A stretch of 64,000 nucleotides of DNA from Ornithinimicrobium sp. F0845 (GTDB lineage Bacteria > Actinomycetota > Actinomycetes > Actinomycetales > Dermatophilaceae). Each line of letters starts with the position of its first letter. Position 1 is the first letter of the stretch. The notes beneath the pieces were generated by a model. It saw nothing but the letters and a program-made list of their open reading frames with translations, made no database searches and was not told the DNA's origin. Below, piece after piece: positions 1-8,210 of the stretch. The DNA lies in contig NZ_JALKAL010000001.1 in the NCBI RefSeq assembly GCF_023015765.1, positions 543,478 to 607,477 on the forward strand, written 5' to 3'. The translations under genes and the position numbers were made by a program.

Positions 1-83
1 CCAACGAGATCCGCCGGGACCTCAAGGCCCGCGACGGTGTCGAGGCCGCCAAGATCCGGCACGACGCCGGCTCGCTCCACTAG
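1..83 (+). CDS. 3' end of an unrecognised gene
   Basis: An open frame enters from the left edge and closes at a TAG at 81-83, giving a 26-residue tail that is rich in Arg, Lys, Asp and Glu and ends in AGSLH. The codons have the G/C-rich third positions of the neighbouring genes, so this is very probably the genuine end of a real gene. The tail is too short for me to assign a family. It is separated by about 270 bases from the next gene, which has its own signal peptide and ribosome site. Confidence 0.6.
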   Translation, partial: NEIRRDLKARDGVEAAKIRHDAGSLH

Positions 84-357
84 AGCCCAAGAAGCACTGG
101 GGTTTCGCGCTCTCCCTGAGACTGAGATCCGCCACCTATTGACCCCTGCACTCTCGTGGCGGGGTCCCCCGCTCCGTATCCCAGAACCGCCCTGATGCAC
201 ATCCGGCAGCTTGCTGAGATAGTCGTTGCGGAGGTGCTCGCGTGCGCGTGATAAACGAATGCCGCGTGGTTGTCCAGCCAGTCAGGGCACGTTTGACCTG
301 CTCGGCGGACCTTTCTATGTTCGAAGTCAAACCCCTCATGGAGATAAGGACTTCCCA

Positions 358-1200
358 ATGACAACTTTGACCCGTGCCGGCCGCCGCGCCGGCGCCCTCG
401 TCGCCCTCGTCGCGGGATCTCTCGCCCTCACCGCCTGCGGTGGCGATGACCAGAACGGTAGCGATGGCCAGAAGCTCCTCACCGAGGGTGAGCTCGTCGT
501 GGCGATGAGCGGTGAGTTCCAGCCCTTCAGCCACTTCGAGGGCGATCAGCTGACCGGCTTCGACTTCGACATCGCCGTCGCGATCGCCGAGGAGATGGAC
601 CTGGAGCTGCAGACCCAGACGGGAGCCTTCGACAGCCTCATCCAGGGCCTGAAGTCTGACCGTTATGACGTCCTGATCGCCTCGATGACTCCCACCGAGG
701 AGCGCGACGAGCAGGTGGACTTCACCGACCCCTACTACCTCTCCGGCGCCACCGTCTTCGTCACCAACGACAGCGACTGCACCGACCCGACACAGATGGA
801 CAGCCCGGCGATCGGCGTCGCCTCCGGCACGACCTACGAGACGTTCCTCAACGACCAGGACTGGGTCGGGGAGATCCGCACCTTCACCTCCGACATCACC
901 GCACTGGAGGACACGGAGGTCGGCCGGCTCGACGCCGCGATGACCGACCGCCTCGTCGGGCTCTTCCAGATCAACCAGGCCGACCGGGACCTGCGCGTCT
1001 GCGGTGAGCCGCTCTACACCGAGGAGCCGGCCTTCGCCGTGCGGGAGGGCAACACCGAGCTGGTGGACGAGCTGAACACCGCGCTGGCGAGCATCATCGA
1101 GGACGGCACCTACGCCGAGATCTCGGAGAAGTGGTTCGGTCAGAACATCCTGGAGTCCGACGTCGAGGCCCCGGCCGACGACGCCGAGCAGACCAGCTGA
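358..1200 (+). CDS. Amino-acid ABC transporter, substrate-binding lipoprotein
   Basis: This 280-residue protein is the extracellular receptor of a polar amino-acid importer. It has an N-terminal lipoprotein signal: basic start, hydrophobic stretch and lipobox LTAC with the cysteine near residue 23. A type-2 periplasmic-binding fold of the HisJ/GlnH kind follows (GFDFDIAVAIAEEM, the SLIQGLKSDRYDVLIASMT stretch, FTDPYY). The ATG at 358 is chosen over upstream in-frame starts because it follows GGAGATAAGGA and begins the signal peptide directly. The next two genes are the matching permease and ATPase, so the three form an operon. The substrate class is firm; the exact amino acid cannot be read. 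Confidence 0.93.
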   Translation: MTTLTRAGRRAGALVALVAGSLALTACGGDDQNGSDGQKLLTEGELVVAMSGEFQPFSHFEGDQLTGFDFDIAVAIAEEMDLELQTQTGAFDSLIQGLKSDRYDVLIASMTPTEERDEQVDFTDPYYLSGATVFVTNDSDCTDPTQMDSPAIGVASGTTYETFLNDQDWVGEIRTFTSDITALEDTEVGRLDAAMTDRLVGLFQINQADRDLRVCGEPLYTEEPAFAVREGNTELVDELNTALASIIEDGTYAEISEKWFGQNILESDVEAPADDAEQTS

Positions 1201-1213
1201 CTAAGTCATTGCC

Positions 1214-1950
1214 ATGACCTTCTTCGACAACTTCGTCGAGTACGCCCCCCTCTTCATCGAGGCCAGCTGGGTGACGTTGCGCCTGACAGCCGTGGCCCTG
1301 GTCATCGCGATGGTGCTGGGCGGGGTGATCGCCTGGATGGTGATGAGCAGGTTCGGTCCCCTGCGGTGGCTCGCCACGGCATACATCGGGGTCATCCGGG
1401 GCACGCCGTTGATCGCCCAGATCTTCGTGCTCTACTTCGGCATCTCCGAGATCGTGAAGATGCCGGCGTTCTGGGCCGGCGCCCTGGCGCTGGCCGCGCA
1501 CAACTCGGCCTACATCGCGGAGATCTTCCGCTCCGGCTTCCAGGCGGTGCCCAGGGGGCTGGTCGAGGCCTCCCGCTCGCTGGGCATGAGCAAGCGCAAG
1601 ACCCTGCGCCGGGTGCAGGCACCCCTGGCGCTGCGCACCACGCTGCCGGTGCTGGGCAACCAGTACATCATCGCGGTGAAGGACTCCTCGCTGGTCTCCT
1701 TCATCGGCATGACCGAGCTGTTCCAGACCTCGCGCAATCTGCAGGCACAGAACTATGAGCCGCTCCAGATGTATCTGATGGTCTCGGTCTACTACCTGGC
1801 CATCGTGCTGGCGCTGACCTTCGTGGTGAACCGGCTCGAGCACTCGCTCAGCAAGCACCGCAGGCCGGTCGAGGGTTCCTCCGGAGGCAGCGACGGGGGT
1901 GGCCTCCGGCTGCCCGTCTGGGGTAGGAATCGGAAGGCGGAGGGTCGAGC

Positions 1951-1954
<4 letters not shown>
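1214..1954 (+). CDS. Amino-acid ABC transporter permease (HisM/GlnP type)
   Basis: This 246-residue inner-membrane permease has several hydrophobic helices and the characteristic EAA loop ([21 protein letters not shown] region), which contacts the ATPase. The N-terminal stretch [21 protein letters not shown] and the [18 protein letters not shown] motif are typical of the polar amino-acid uptake family. It starts 13 bases after the binding-protein gene without a clear ribosome site, which suggests coupling to upstream translation. Its stop overlaps the ATPase start by 4 bases. The C-terminal 30 residues are basic and Gly/Ser-rich, an extension beyond the usual permease end. Confidence 0.93.
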
Positions 1955-2702
<748 letters not shown>

Positions 2703-2706
<4 letters not shown>

Positions 2707-3926
2707 GCCGAGTCGGCATCCCGGCCCGGAAGCTCCCGGTGGACGGGGCCCGGGCCGGCGGCCAGGTCCGGGTCGATCGGGTCCCGGACCCCGGCGACCT
2801 CGGTCATCTCCTCGACGATCAGCTCGGGTGCGGTCAGGGGACGCACCGACGCGCGCACGGGCTCGAGGCCGGGATGGGCCGACTCGGCGATGCCGACCTC
2901 CTGCAGACTCCGGCTGGTCACCATGACCCGCGACTCCAGGGTGCCGACCATGCTGTTGTAGCTCTCGACGGAGCGGCGCAGTGCCGCCCCCATCGTGGTG
3001 ACGTGCCGACCCAGGGTCCCGAGACGCTGGTGGAGCTCGGTGCCCAGGCGGACCAGGTCCCGTGCGTGCTCGGTGAGGGTGTCCTGCTGCCAGGCGAAGG
3101 CGAGCGCGCGCAGCAGCGCGAGGAGCGTGGCCGGTGAGGCGAGCACGACCTTCCGGGACTGGGCGTGGTCGTAGAGATCCGGTGCCGCCTGGAGCGCCGC
3201 GGCCAGGACCGCGTCGCTGGGGACGAAGCAGACCACGAGCTCCGGGGTGGTGCGGAACGCGCTCCAGTAGGCCTTGGCGGCCAGCGCGTCGACGTGACCG
3301 CGCAGCGCCCGGGCGTGCTGGCGGAGCAGGCCCGTGCGCTCGCCGGCGCTGATGCCATCGGCCTGGGCCTGCAGGAACGCCCCGAGCGGGGCCTTGCTGT
3401 CCAGGACCAGCACCTTGTCGCCGGGAAGTCGCACGACGACATCCGGTCGCACGGTCACGTCGTGCTGACTGACCGAGCTCACCTGCTCCTCGAAGTCGCA
3501 GCGGGCCAGCATCCCGGAGTGCTCCAGGATGCGCCGCAGCTGGGCCTCGCCCCAGGTGCCGCGCACCCCGGAGGAGTTGAGCGCGCCGGACAGGCTCGCC
3601 GTCTGGTCCCTCAGCTCGGCGGTCTGCCGCGCCACCTCGCCGAGCCGTTCGCCGACCGAGCCGAACTGCTCCACCCGGTCACGCTCGAGCTCGCGCACCT
3701 GGCTCTCGACCCGACCCAGCGCCAGGCGGAGCGGCGCCAGCTCGGCCGCGGTCTGCCGGTCGTCCTCGTCCAGCGCCTCCCGCGCCGCGAGACGCTCCGC
3801 GAGCAGATCGCGCTCGGCGCTGGTGCGCGCGAGCGCGGCCGTGTGGGACCCGCGGGCCAGGAGCCAACCGGTCACGGCCCCCAGCGCGAGGGCGACGAGG
3901 GTGAGCACGAGCGTGGTGGTGTCCAT
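2703..3926 (-). CDS. rmuC: DNA recombination protein RmuC
   Basis: This 407-residue protein has an N-terminal membrane anchor ([19 protein letters not shown]), a long charged coiled-coil region (about residues 30-110) and the conserved RmuC nuclease-like core: [13 protein letters not shown], the [23 protein letters not shown] stretch and the region around VCFVPSD. RmuC limits inversions and structural rearrangement at repeats in Escherichia coli; its enzymatic action is not settled. The gene stands alone, transcribed leftward and convergent with the amino-acid transporter operon. Length is in the family range. Confidence 0.93.
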
Positions 3927-4069
3927 GCCGACACCGTCTCAGAACCCACCGACAGAGGCCCCGGACCACCCGCGATCCTGGCGGAGGCACCCGAAGGCCC
4001 CTGACGGCATACTGCCGCGCAGGGGCCTGGGTGCTGCGGAGGTGACGGGCCAGCTGACCCGACCACCGG

Positions 4070-4879
4070 TCACTGCCAGGTGACCGGCTCCTCCAGGTAG
4101 GAGTTCTCGCCGAAGCCACCGTCGATCTCGCGGACGCCGGTCCACACGGCACCGGTGACCTCCTGTCCCTCGGGCGCCAGTGACACGTTGCAGGTGGTCG
4201 CGGTCGCGCCGGTGACGAAGTCGTCGAAGTACTCGTTGGGGCACTCGGCGATCCCGGTGCTGATGACGATCAGGCCCTGCGCCGGGGTGCCGTCGTCGAG
4301 GATGCCGTCGAAGCCGGGCTCCAGGTTGGTGACGCCCTCGTCCCCCTCGGCAAAGAGCACCTCGTGCTCGGACATGATGAAGTATGGCGTCAGGCCGGCG
4401 TAGTCGTCGGCGTCCTGGAACTGGTCGAAGAACGAGGCGTCACCCTTGACGATCTCGGTCACCCTGGACTCGACGTAGCCGAAGGCGTAGAACTCCTCGC
4501 CCTCCTCGCGCTGCTGCGTGTGCAGGACGGCCGGCTCGCCGAACGCGAGCTCGGTGCCGGGGGCGGCCGTCTCGAAGTCTCCCGCGGCACCAGCAGCGGC
4601 AGGGGTCTCGGTCTCGACGGCGGCGTCGGCCGGAGTCTCGGTCTCCTCCGCCTCGTCGACGACCGCGGGCTCCGTCTCGGTGGCCACGTCGTCTGCGGGA
4701 GCCCCGGTCTCGCTGCTGTCGTCCGCCGTCTCCTGGGTCTCCTCGACCGTCTCCTCGGCCGACGTCTCCTCCGCCGGCTCCTCCTCCCCGCCGCATGCCG
4801 TCAGGACCAGGGCGGCGGCCGCGGCCGCGCTCACCAGGCCGAGGCTCCTTCGGGTGGTGCGGTTGGTGGTGCGTGTCAT
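4070..4879 (-). CDS. Secreted lipoprotein with long acidic linker, function unknown
   Basis: This 269-residue protein has a lipoprotein signal with lipobox LTAC (cysteine near residue 29). A low-complexity segment of about 70 residues follows, dominated by Glu, Thr, Ala and Asp (repeated EET, ETE and ETP steps), which is probably a flexible stalk through the cell wall. The C-terminal domain, from about residue 105, is compact and begins with GTELAFGEPAVLH; its pattern resembles small extracellular beta-sandwich lipoproteins, but I do not recognise a named family. Two cysteines there (in AECPNE and TTCNV) could form a disulfide. It is monocistronic, between rmuC and ychF. Confidence 0.8.
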   Translation of the reverse strand: MTRTTNRTTRRSLGLVSAAAAAALVLTACGGEEEPAEETSAEETVEETQETADDSSETGAPADDVATETEPAVVDEAEETETPADAAVETETPAAAGAAGDFETAAPGTELAFGEPAVLHTQQREEGEEFYAFGYVESRVTEIVKGDASFFDQFQDADDYAGLTPYFIMSEHEVLFAEGDEGVTNLEPGFDGILDDGTPAQGLIVISTGIAECPNEYFDDFVTGATATTCNVSLAPEGQEVTGAVWTGVREIDGGFGENSYLEEPVTWQ

Positions 4880-5033
4880 TTCTGTGCTCCTCTGTGTCTC
4901 CCCCGGCGGCCAGGGGGCTCGTGAACCGCCATGGAACCGACGGCAACGTGAGGGGATCGGTTCCCTCCCGCCTGGAACTTGAGCAAATCTTGACCGGGAG
5001 GCCGGGGGCCGGGAGCGGTGGTGCGCGGCCGGT

Positions 5034-5039
5034 AGACTC
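5034..5039 (+). promoter_or_regulatory. Probable -10 element for ychF
   Basis: TAGACT lies nine bases upstream of the GTG of ychF, so transcription would begin at or a base or two before the start codon. No Shine-Dalgarno sequence is present, which fits a leaderless mRNA. No convincing -35 hexamer is seen at 16-18 bp spacing. Confidence 0.5.
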
Positions 5040-5047
5040 CTGATCCC

Positions 5048-6133
5048 GTGGCACTCACTATCGGAATCGTCGGCCTGCCCAACGTCGGCAAGTCAACCCT
5101 CTTCAACGCACTGACCAAGAACACGGTCCTCGCGGCGAACTATCCCTTCGCGACCATCGAGCCCAACGTCGGTGTCGTCCCGCTGGCGGATCAGCGCCTG
5201 ACGCGGCTCGCCGAGATCTTCGGCAGCGCCCGGATCCTCCCGGCGCCGGTCAGCTTCGTGGACATCGCCGGCATCGTCCGGGGAGCCTCGGAGGGGGAGG
5301 GGCTGGGCAACAAGTTCCTGGCCAACATCCGTGAGGCCGACGCGATCTGCCAGGTGGTGCGGGCCTTCGTGGACGACGACGTGGTGCACGTCGACGGCAA
5401 GGTCAGCCCCAAGGACGACATCGAGACCATCAACACCGAGCTGGTCCTGGCCGACCTGCAGACCCTCGAGTCCGCGATCCCGCGGATCGAGAAGGAGGTC
5501 AAGGGCAAGAAGACGGACAAGGCGGTGCTCGACACCGCCCTCGCGGCCCGGACGGTCCTCGAGCGCGGTGACACCCTCTTCGCCAAGGGCATCGAGGGCG
5601 GCGTCGACATGGACCTGGCCAAGAGCCTCGGTCTGCTGACGACCAAGCCGTTCCTGTATGTCTTCAACCTCGACGAGGACGGGCTCACCGACACCGGGCT
5701 CCACGACGAGCTCGCTTCCCTCGTCGCGCCCGCCGAGGCGATCTATCTCAACGCCAAGCTGGAGGCCGACCTGGCCGAGCTCGACGACGAGGAGGCCGCC
5801 GAGCTGCTCGAGTCGGTGGGGGTCACCGAGCCGGGCATGGTGCAGCTGGCCCGGGTGGGCTTCCAGAACCTCGGCCTGCAGACCTACCTGACCGCGGGCC
5901 CCAAGGAGGCCAGGGCCTGGACGATCCGCAAGGGATGGACCGCGCCCCAGGCCGCCGGTGTGATCCACACCGACTTCCAGCGCGGCTTCATCAAGGCCGA
6001 GATCGTCTCCTTCGACGACCTGGACGCTACCGGCTCGATGGCCGACGCCCGCGCCGCGGGCAAGGTGCGCATGGAGGGCAAGGACTACGTGATGGCTGAC
6101 GGCGATGTGGTGGAGTTCCGCTTCAACGTTTAA
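5048..6133 (+). CDS. ychF: Redox-regulated ATPase YchF (OLA1 family)
   Basis: This 361-residue Obg-like ATPase is associated with ribosomes and stress responses. The G1 loop is GLPNVGKSTLFNAL near the N-terminus, G3 is DIAGIVRGASEGEGLGNKFL, a coiled-coil insertion lies in the middle, and the C-terminal TGS domain ends in DGDVVEFRFNV. The nucleotide-base motif NLDED replaces NKxD, as usual for YchF, which prefers ATP. The GTG start follows a -10-like TAGACT closely. A degenerate second copy of the last 27 bases, including a stop, lies at 6620-6646, which suggests that something inserted at the gene's 3' end. Confidence 0.96.
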   Translation: MALTIGIVGLPNVGKSTLFNALTKNTVLAANYPFATIEPNVGVVPLADQRLTRLAEIFGSARILPAPVSFVDIAGIVRGASEGEGLGNKFLANIREADAICQVVRAFVDDDVVHVDGKVSPKDDIETINTELVLADLQTLESAIPRIEKEVKGKKTDKAVLDTALAARTVLERGDTLFAKGIEGGVDMDLAKSLGLLTTKPFLYVFNLDEDGLTDTGLHDELASLVAPAEAIYLNAKLEADLAELDDEEAAELLESVGVTEPGMVQLARVGFQNLGLQTYLTAGPKEARAWTIRKGWTAPQAAGVIHTDFQRGFIKAEIVSFDDLDATGSMADARAAGKVRMEGKDYVMADGDVVEFRFNV

Positions 6134-6182
6134 CTGCCGTTTAGCTGAGGCCTGACGCGGAGACGTCGCGGGCAGCCATGGC

Positions 6183-6554
6183 TCAGAAGGTGTAGTCGCC
6201 TGACCGCTCGACCTTCGGGCGGTGACCGAACATCGACTGATACGTCTCGATGAGATCGTTCACGGTGACGTTCTCGCCCGCCGCAAGTTGCGCCAGGCGC
6301 GGCACGAGCCACCGGGCCTCGCAGGCGTCGAACTCCTCGGCGAACGTCTCGTTGAGCTCGCCATCGAGGATCACCTGCGTGACAGGGATCTGCCCGCCGA
6401 CGTTGACGATGTGATGCCCCATCGAGAAGTTGAGCAGCGTCGTCCTGCCGCGAGGGTGGATGCTGATCGTCACCGGGTGCGGCCAGCCCGTGGCACCTTT
6501 GGGTGAGTGGCCGAGCACAAGGAAGTTCAGCTGCCCGCGGCTTGTGTCGGCCAT
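6183..6554 (-). CDS. Orphan hypothetical protein in a lower-GC patch
   Basis: The predicted product is 123 residues, begins MADTSRGQLNFLVLGHSPKG and ends SGDYTF, with no signal peptide or membrane segment. The N-terminal half looks beta-rich (VTISIHPRGRTTLLNFSMG) and the C-terminal half helical (WLVPRLAQLAAGENVTVNDLIETY). I do not recognise the family. The stretch is visibly less G/C-rich than its surroundings and uses more A/T third positions, consistent with acquired DNA. It lies between the intact ychF 3' end and the degenerate copy at 6620-6646, so it may be cargo of a decayed insertion. It runs convergent to ychF with 49 bases between stops. Confidence 0.55.
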   Translation of the reverse strand: MADTSRGQLNFLVLGHSPKGATGWPHPVTISIHPRGRTTLLNFSMGHHIVNVGGQIPVTQVILDGELNETFAEEFDACEARWLVPRLAQLAAGENVTVNDLIETYQSMFGHRPKVERSGDYTF

Positions 6555-6619
6555 GGAACCTCTTTCGTCGTGGTGCGTAGCTCGAAGGGCCGAGCGCTCA
6601 TGCCTATCTGTGACGCAAC

Positions 6620-6646
6620 GTGGTGGAGCTCCGCTTCATCGTGTGA
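6620..6646 (+). repeat. Degenerate second copy of the ychF 3' end
   Basis: These 27 bases match the last 27 bases of ychF (6107-6133) at 23 positions and would encode VVELRFIV-stop, against VVEFRFNV-stop in the intact gene. The in-frame codons upstream run into a stop within two codons, so this is only a tail remnant. The arrangement of intact gene end, orphan gene, then second gene end is what remains when an element integrates into a gene's 3' end and carries a replacement tail. No integrase is present, so the direction and age of the event are unknown. Confidence 0.55.
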
Positions 6647-6804
6647 TCGAGGCTACCCTCGGATGGGCCGCGACGATTGACTGGGGGGCCTCCTCCGGGG
6701 CTGATCTTCCGTGCCGCAAGGCCCTCCGCGTGGAGCAGTCGGGTCTCATCGCGTAGGCGGCGGGTGGGAGCGGGCGCCCTGCTGGAAAGCATGAGTTCAT
6801 CCGA

Positions 6805-6810
6805 TACACT
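6805..6810 (+). promoter_or_regulatory. Possible -10 element upstream of the DUF2798 gene
   Basis: TACACT lies about 95 bases before the first ATG of the downstream gene, within CCGATACACTAGACC. Transcription would start near 6817 and run through the hairpin at 6845-6880 before reaching the gene. The assignment rests on one hexamer only. Confidence 0.35.
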
Positions 6811-6844
6811 AGACCTCACACAAACGCGTACAACCGTCAGATCC

Positions 6845-6880
6845 AGCGTCCGTCCCGAATCCTCGGGAGGGGCGCTTTTT
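6845..6880 (+). terminator. Rho-independent terminator or attenuator in the DUF2798 leader
   Basis: An inner 6-bp stem TCCCGA/TCGGGA (6853-6858 with 6863-6868) closes a four-base loop. After one G-G mismatch it extends by about six or seven more pairs, with one G-U, to AGCG../..GCGCT. The hairpin runs directly into five T residues at 6876-6880. It sits between a plausible promoter and the ribosome site of the downstream gene, so it could attenuate that gene. It could also simply end a transcript coming from upstream. Confidence 0.65.
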
Positions 6881-6964
6881 CGTGTTCACAGAGAGACTTT
6901 ATGAGCGACCACCACAAGTTCGGGACCCATCTTCCCCCGTTCGGCACGAGAGTCCCTGGCCTTC

Positions 6965-7420
6965 GTGGTCGTCATCTCGCTGATCTCGGTGAACATCATC
7001 CCCGTGGTCATCTCGGGCCTGACCATCGGCTTCACGCTCGACATGTGGCGGGGGGTGCTCAAGGTGCTGCCGCTGCTGTGGGTCGTCGTCCTGGCGGTCG
7101 TGATGCTGACGCGCAAGCCCGCGATGTGGCTCACCGGCCTCGTCGTCCGCAAGGGCGACAGCTTCCGCGCCCACATCTTCGCGGACACCCTGTGCAGCGT
7201 CACGCTGATCTCCGTGATCCTGACCATCGTCGGGGCCTGGATCGGGACCTGGAGCCTGACCACAGAGCCTCTGCGGAACTTCTTCCACATCTGGCCGAGC
7301 AACTTCATGATCGCCCTCGTGGTCGAGGCCCTCCTCGCACAGCCCGTCGCCCGGTTGGTCATGCGTGGCCACCACCGCCGCGTCGACCTCCGGAGCGGCG
7401 CGGCAGCCCAAGCGGCGTAA
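6965..7420 (+). CDS. DUF2798-like membrane protein with a doubtful 5' end
   Basis: From the GTG at 6965 the product is 151 residues with four hydrophobic helices (roughly VVVISLISVNIIPVVISG, VLKVLPLLWVVVLAVVML, VTLISVILTIVGAWIG and FMIALVVEALLAQPVA), resembling small DUF2798 integral membrane proteins of unknown role. The frame stays open upstream to 6905 and reads PRSARESLAF just before the GTG, which looks like authentic protein. The only good start, ATG 6901 after AGAGAG, is one base out of this frame. Either a frameshift has occurred at the 5' end or the GTG is used. The gene lies downstream of an attenuator-like hairpin. Confidence 0.65.
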   Translation: MVVISLISVNIIPVVISGLTIGFTLDMWRGVLKVLPLLWVVVLAVVMLTRKPAMWLTGLVVRKGDSFRAHIFADTLCSVTLISVILTIVGAWIGTWSLTTEPLRNFFHIWPSNFMIALVVEALLAQPVARLVMRGHHRRVDLRSGAAAQAA

Positions 7421-7666
7421 ACGGGCGTGGTCACCGGCAGGTCAGTCTCGACTCTCGCGCCGATGTGACCGCGACCGTCTGGCCGGACCAGACCCTGGTG
7501 ACTCTGGCCGTTGGCCTCAACCCGCACGTGTCCATCCGATACTCCGATCTGTCTGCGGCACTCTGGTCAGCGTGGTCTGTGGGCCAGCGCCTGGGCGGGT
7601 CGCGGCTGGGGTCGCGCGATGCTCACCGCTGTCGGCGCCGGTTGTGGCGTGCGCCTCCGTCTTCTA
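7421..7666. other. Intergenic stretch without a convincing gene
   Basis: An open frame continues through this stretch out of phase with the DUF2798 gene, reading ADVTATVWPDQTLVTLAVG around 7460-7520. It has no start signal and its codon use decays toward the operator. It may be the remnant of a lost gene. I see no RNA gene here. Confidence 0.3.
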
Positions 7667-7699
7667 CTACACTCTGTAGCATTTACTACATCGTGTAGT
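7667..7699. promoter_or_regulatory. Two palindromic operators CTACA-N3-TGTAG upstream of the isomerase operon
   Basis: CTACACTCTGTAG at 7667-7679 and CTACATCGTGTAG at 7686-7698 are perfect 5-bp inverted repeats with three-base centres. The second extends to ACTACATCGTGTAGT. The centres are 19 bp apart, so two dimers could bind on nearly the same helical face. TACA..TGTA half-sites are characteristic of BlaI/MecI/CopY-type winged-helix repressors. No such regulator gene is in the window. The sites lie 33 bases before the start of the operon at 7732, an ideal place for repression. Confidence 0.65.
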
Positions 7700-7731
7700 G
7701 AAAAATTCCGGACAGATGGGAGGAACAGGAC

Positions 7732-8175
7732 GTGCGGGTGGTCATCGGCGCACCGAGCAACGGTGTGATCCTCAAGGACGCGATCAAGGGGTTCCTGGAG
7801 CAGAACGAGCGTGTGACCGAGGTCGTCGACCTCTCGACGCCGGACATCACCTACCCAGACGTCTCGTTCCAGGCGGCGCAGCGGGTCGTGGCCGGCGACG
7901 CCGACCGGGCGGTGCTCGTCTGCGGCACCGGGGTGGGGACCGCCATCGCCGCGAGCAAGGTCAGGGGAGCTCGGGCCGCGACAGCCCACGACCTGATCAC
8001 CGTGCGCGGAGCCGTGGAGAACTACGACGCACAGATCCTGTGCCTGGGGCAGAACGTCATCGCCCCCGCCTATGCGCAGGCGCTCGTGGACCTGTGGCTG
8101 GACCTGCGCCACGACCCGGGCGGCTCCTACGGTCCGAAGGTGCGTGAGATCGATGAGTTCGAGGGGCGCGGCTGA
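7732..8175 (+). CDS. RpiB/LacA/LacB family sugar-phosphate isomerase
   Basis: This 147-residue cytosolic enzyme belongs to the family that interconverts aldose and ketose phosphates, for example ribose-5-phosphate and ribulose-5-phosphate. The conserved catalytic-cysteine loop VLVCGTGVGTAIAASKVRGARAA is near residues 60-85, followed by HD and the NYDAQILCLG strand. The GTG start is preceded by GGGAGGA at good spacing. It is the first gene of a four-gene unit with a formate/nitrite channel and a molybdopterin oxidoreductase, odd company for a pentose isomerase. It may therefore be a paralogue with another substrate rather than the housekeeping enzyme. Confidence 0.85.
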   Translation: MRVVIGAPSNGVILKDAIKGFLEQNERVTEVVDLSTPDITYPDVSFQAAQRVVAGDADRAVLVCGTGVGTAIAASKVRGARAATAHDLITVRGAVENYDAQILCLGQNVIAPAYAQALVDLWLDLRHDPGGSYGPKVREIDEFEGRG

Positions 8176-8210
8176 CGGCATCGCGCTGACCGGTGACGCG
8201 GGGGAGAACG

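Noticed and set aside
6901-7698. A 265-residue plus-strand protein from ATG 6901
   Set aside because: It is out of frame with the clear membrane protein over most of its length and rich in His, Pro and Arg, as expected for a shadow frame. Only its start codon may belong to the real gene.
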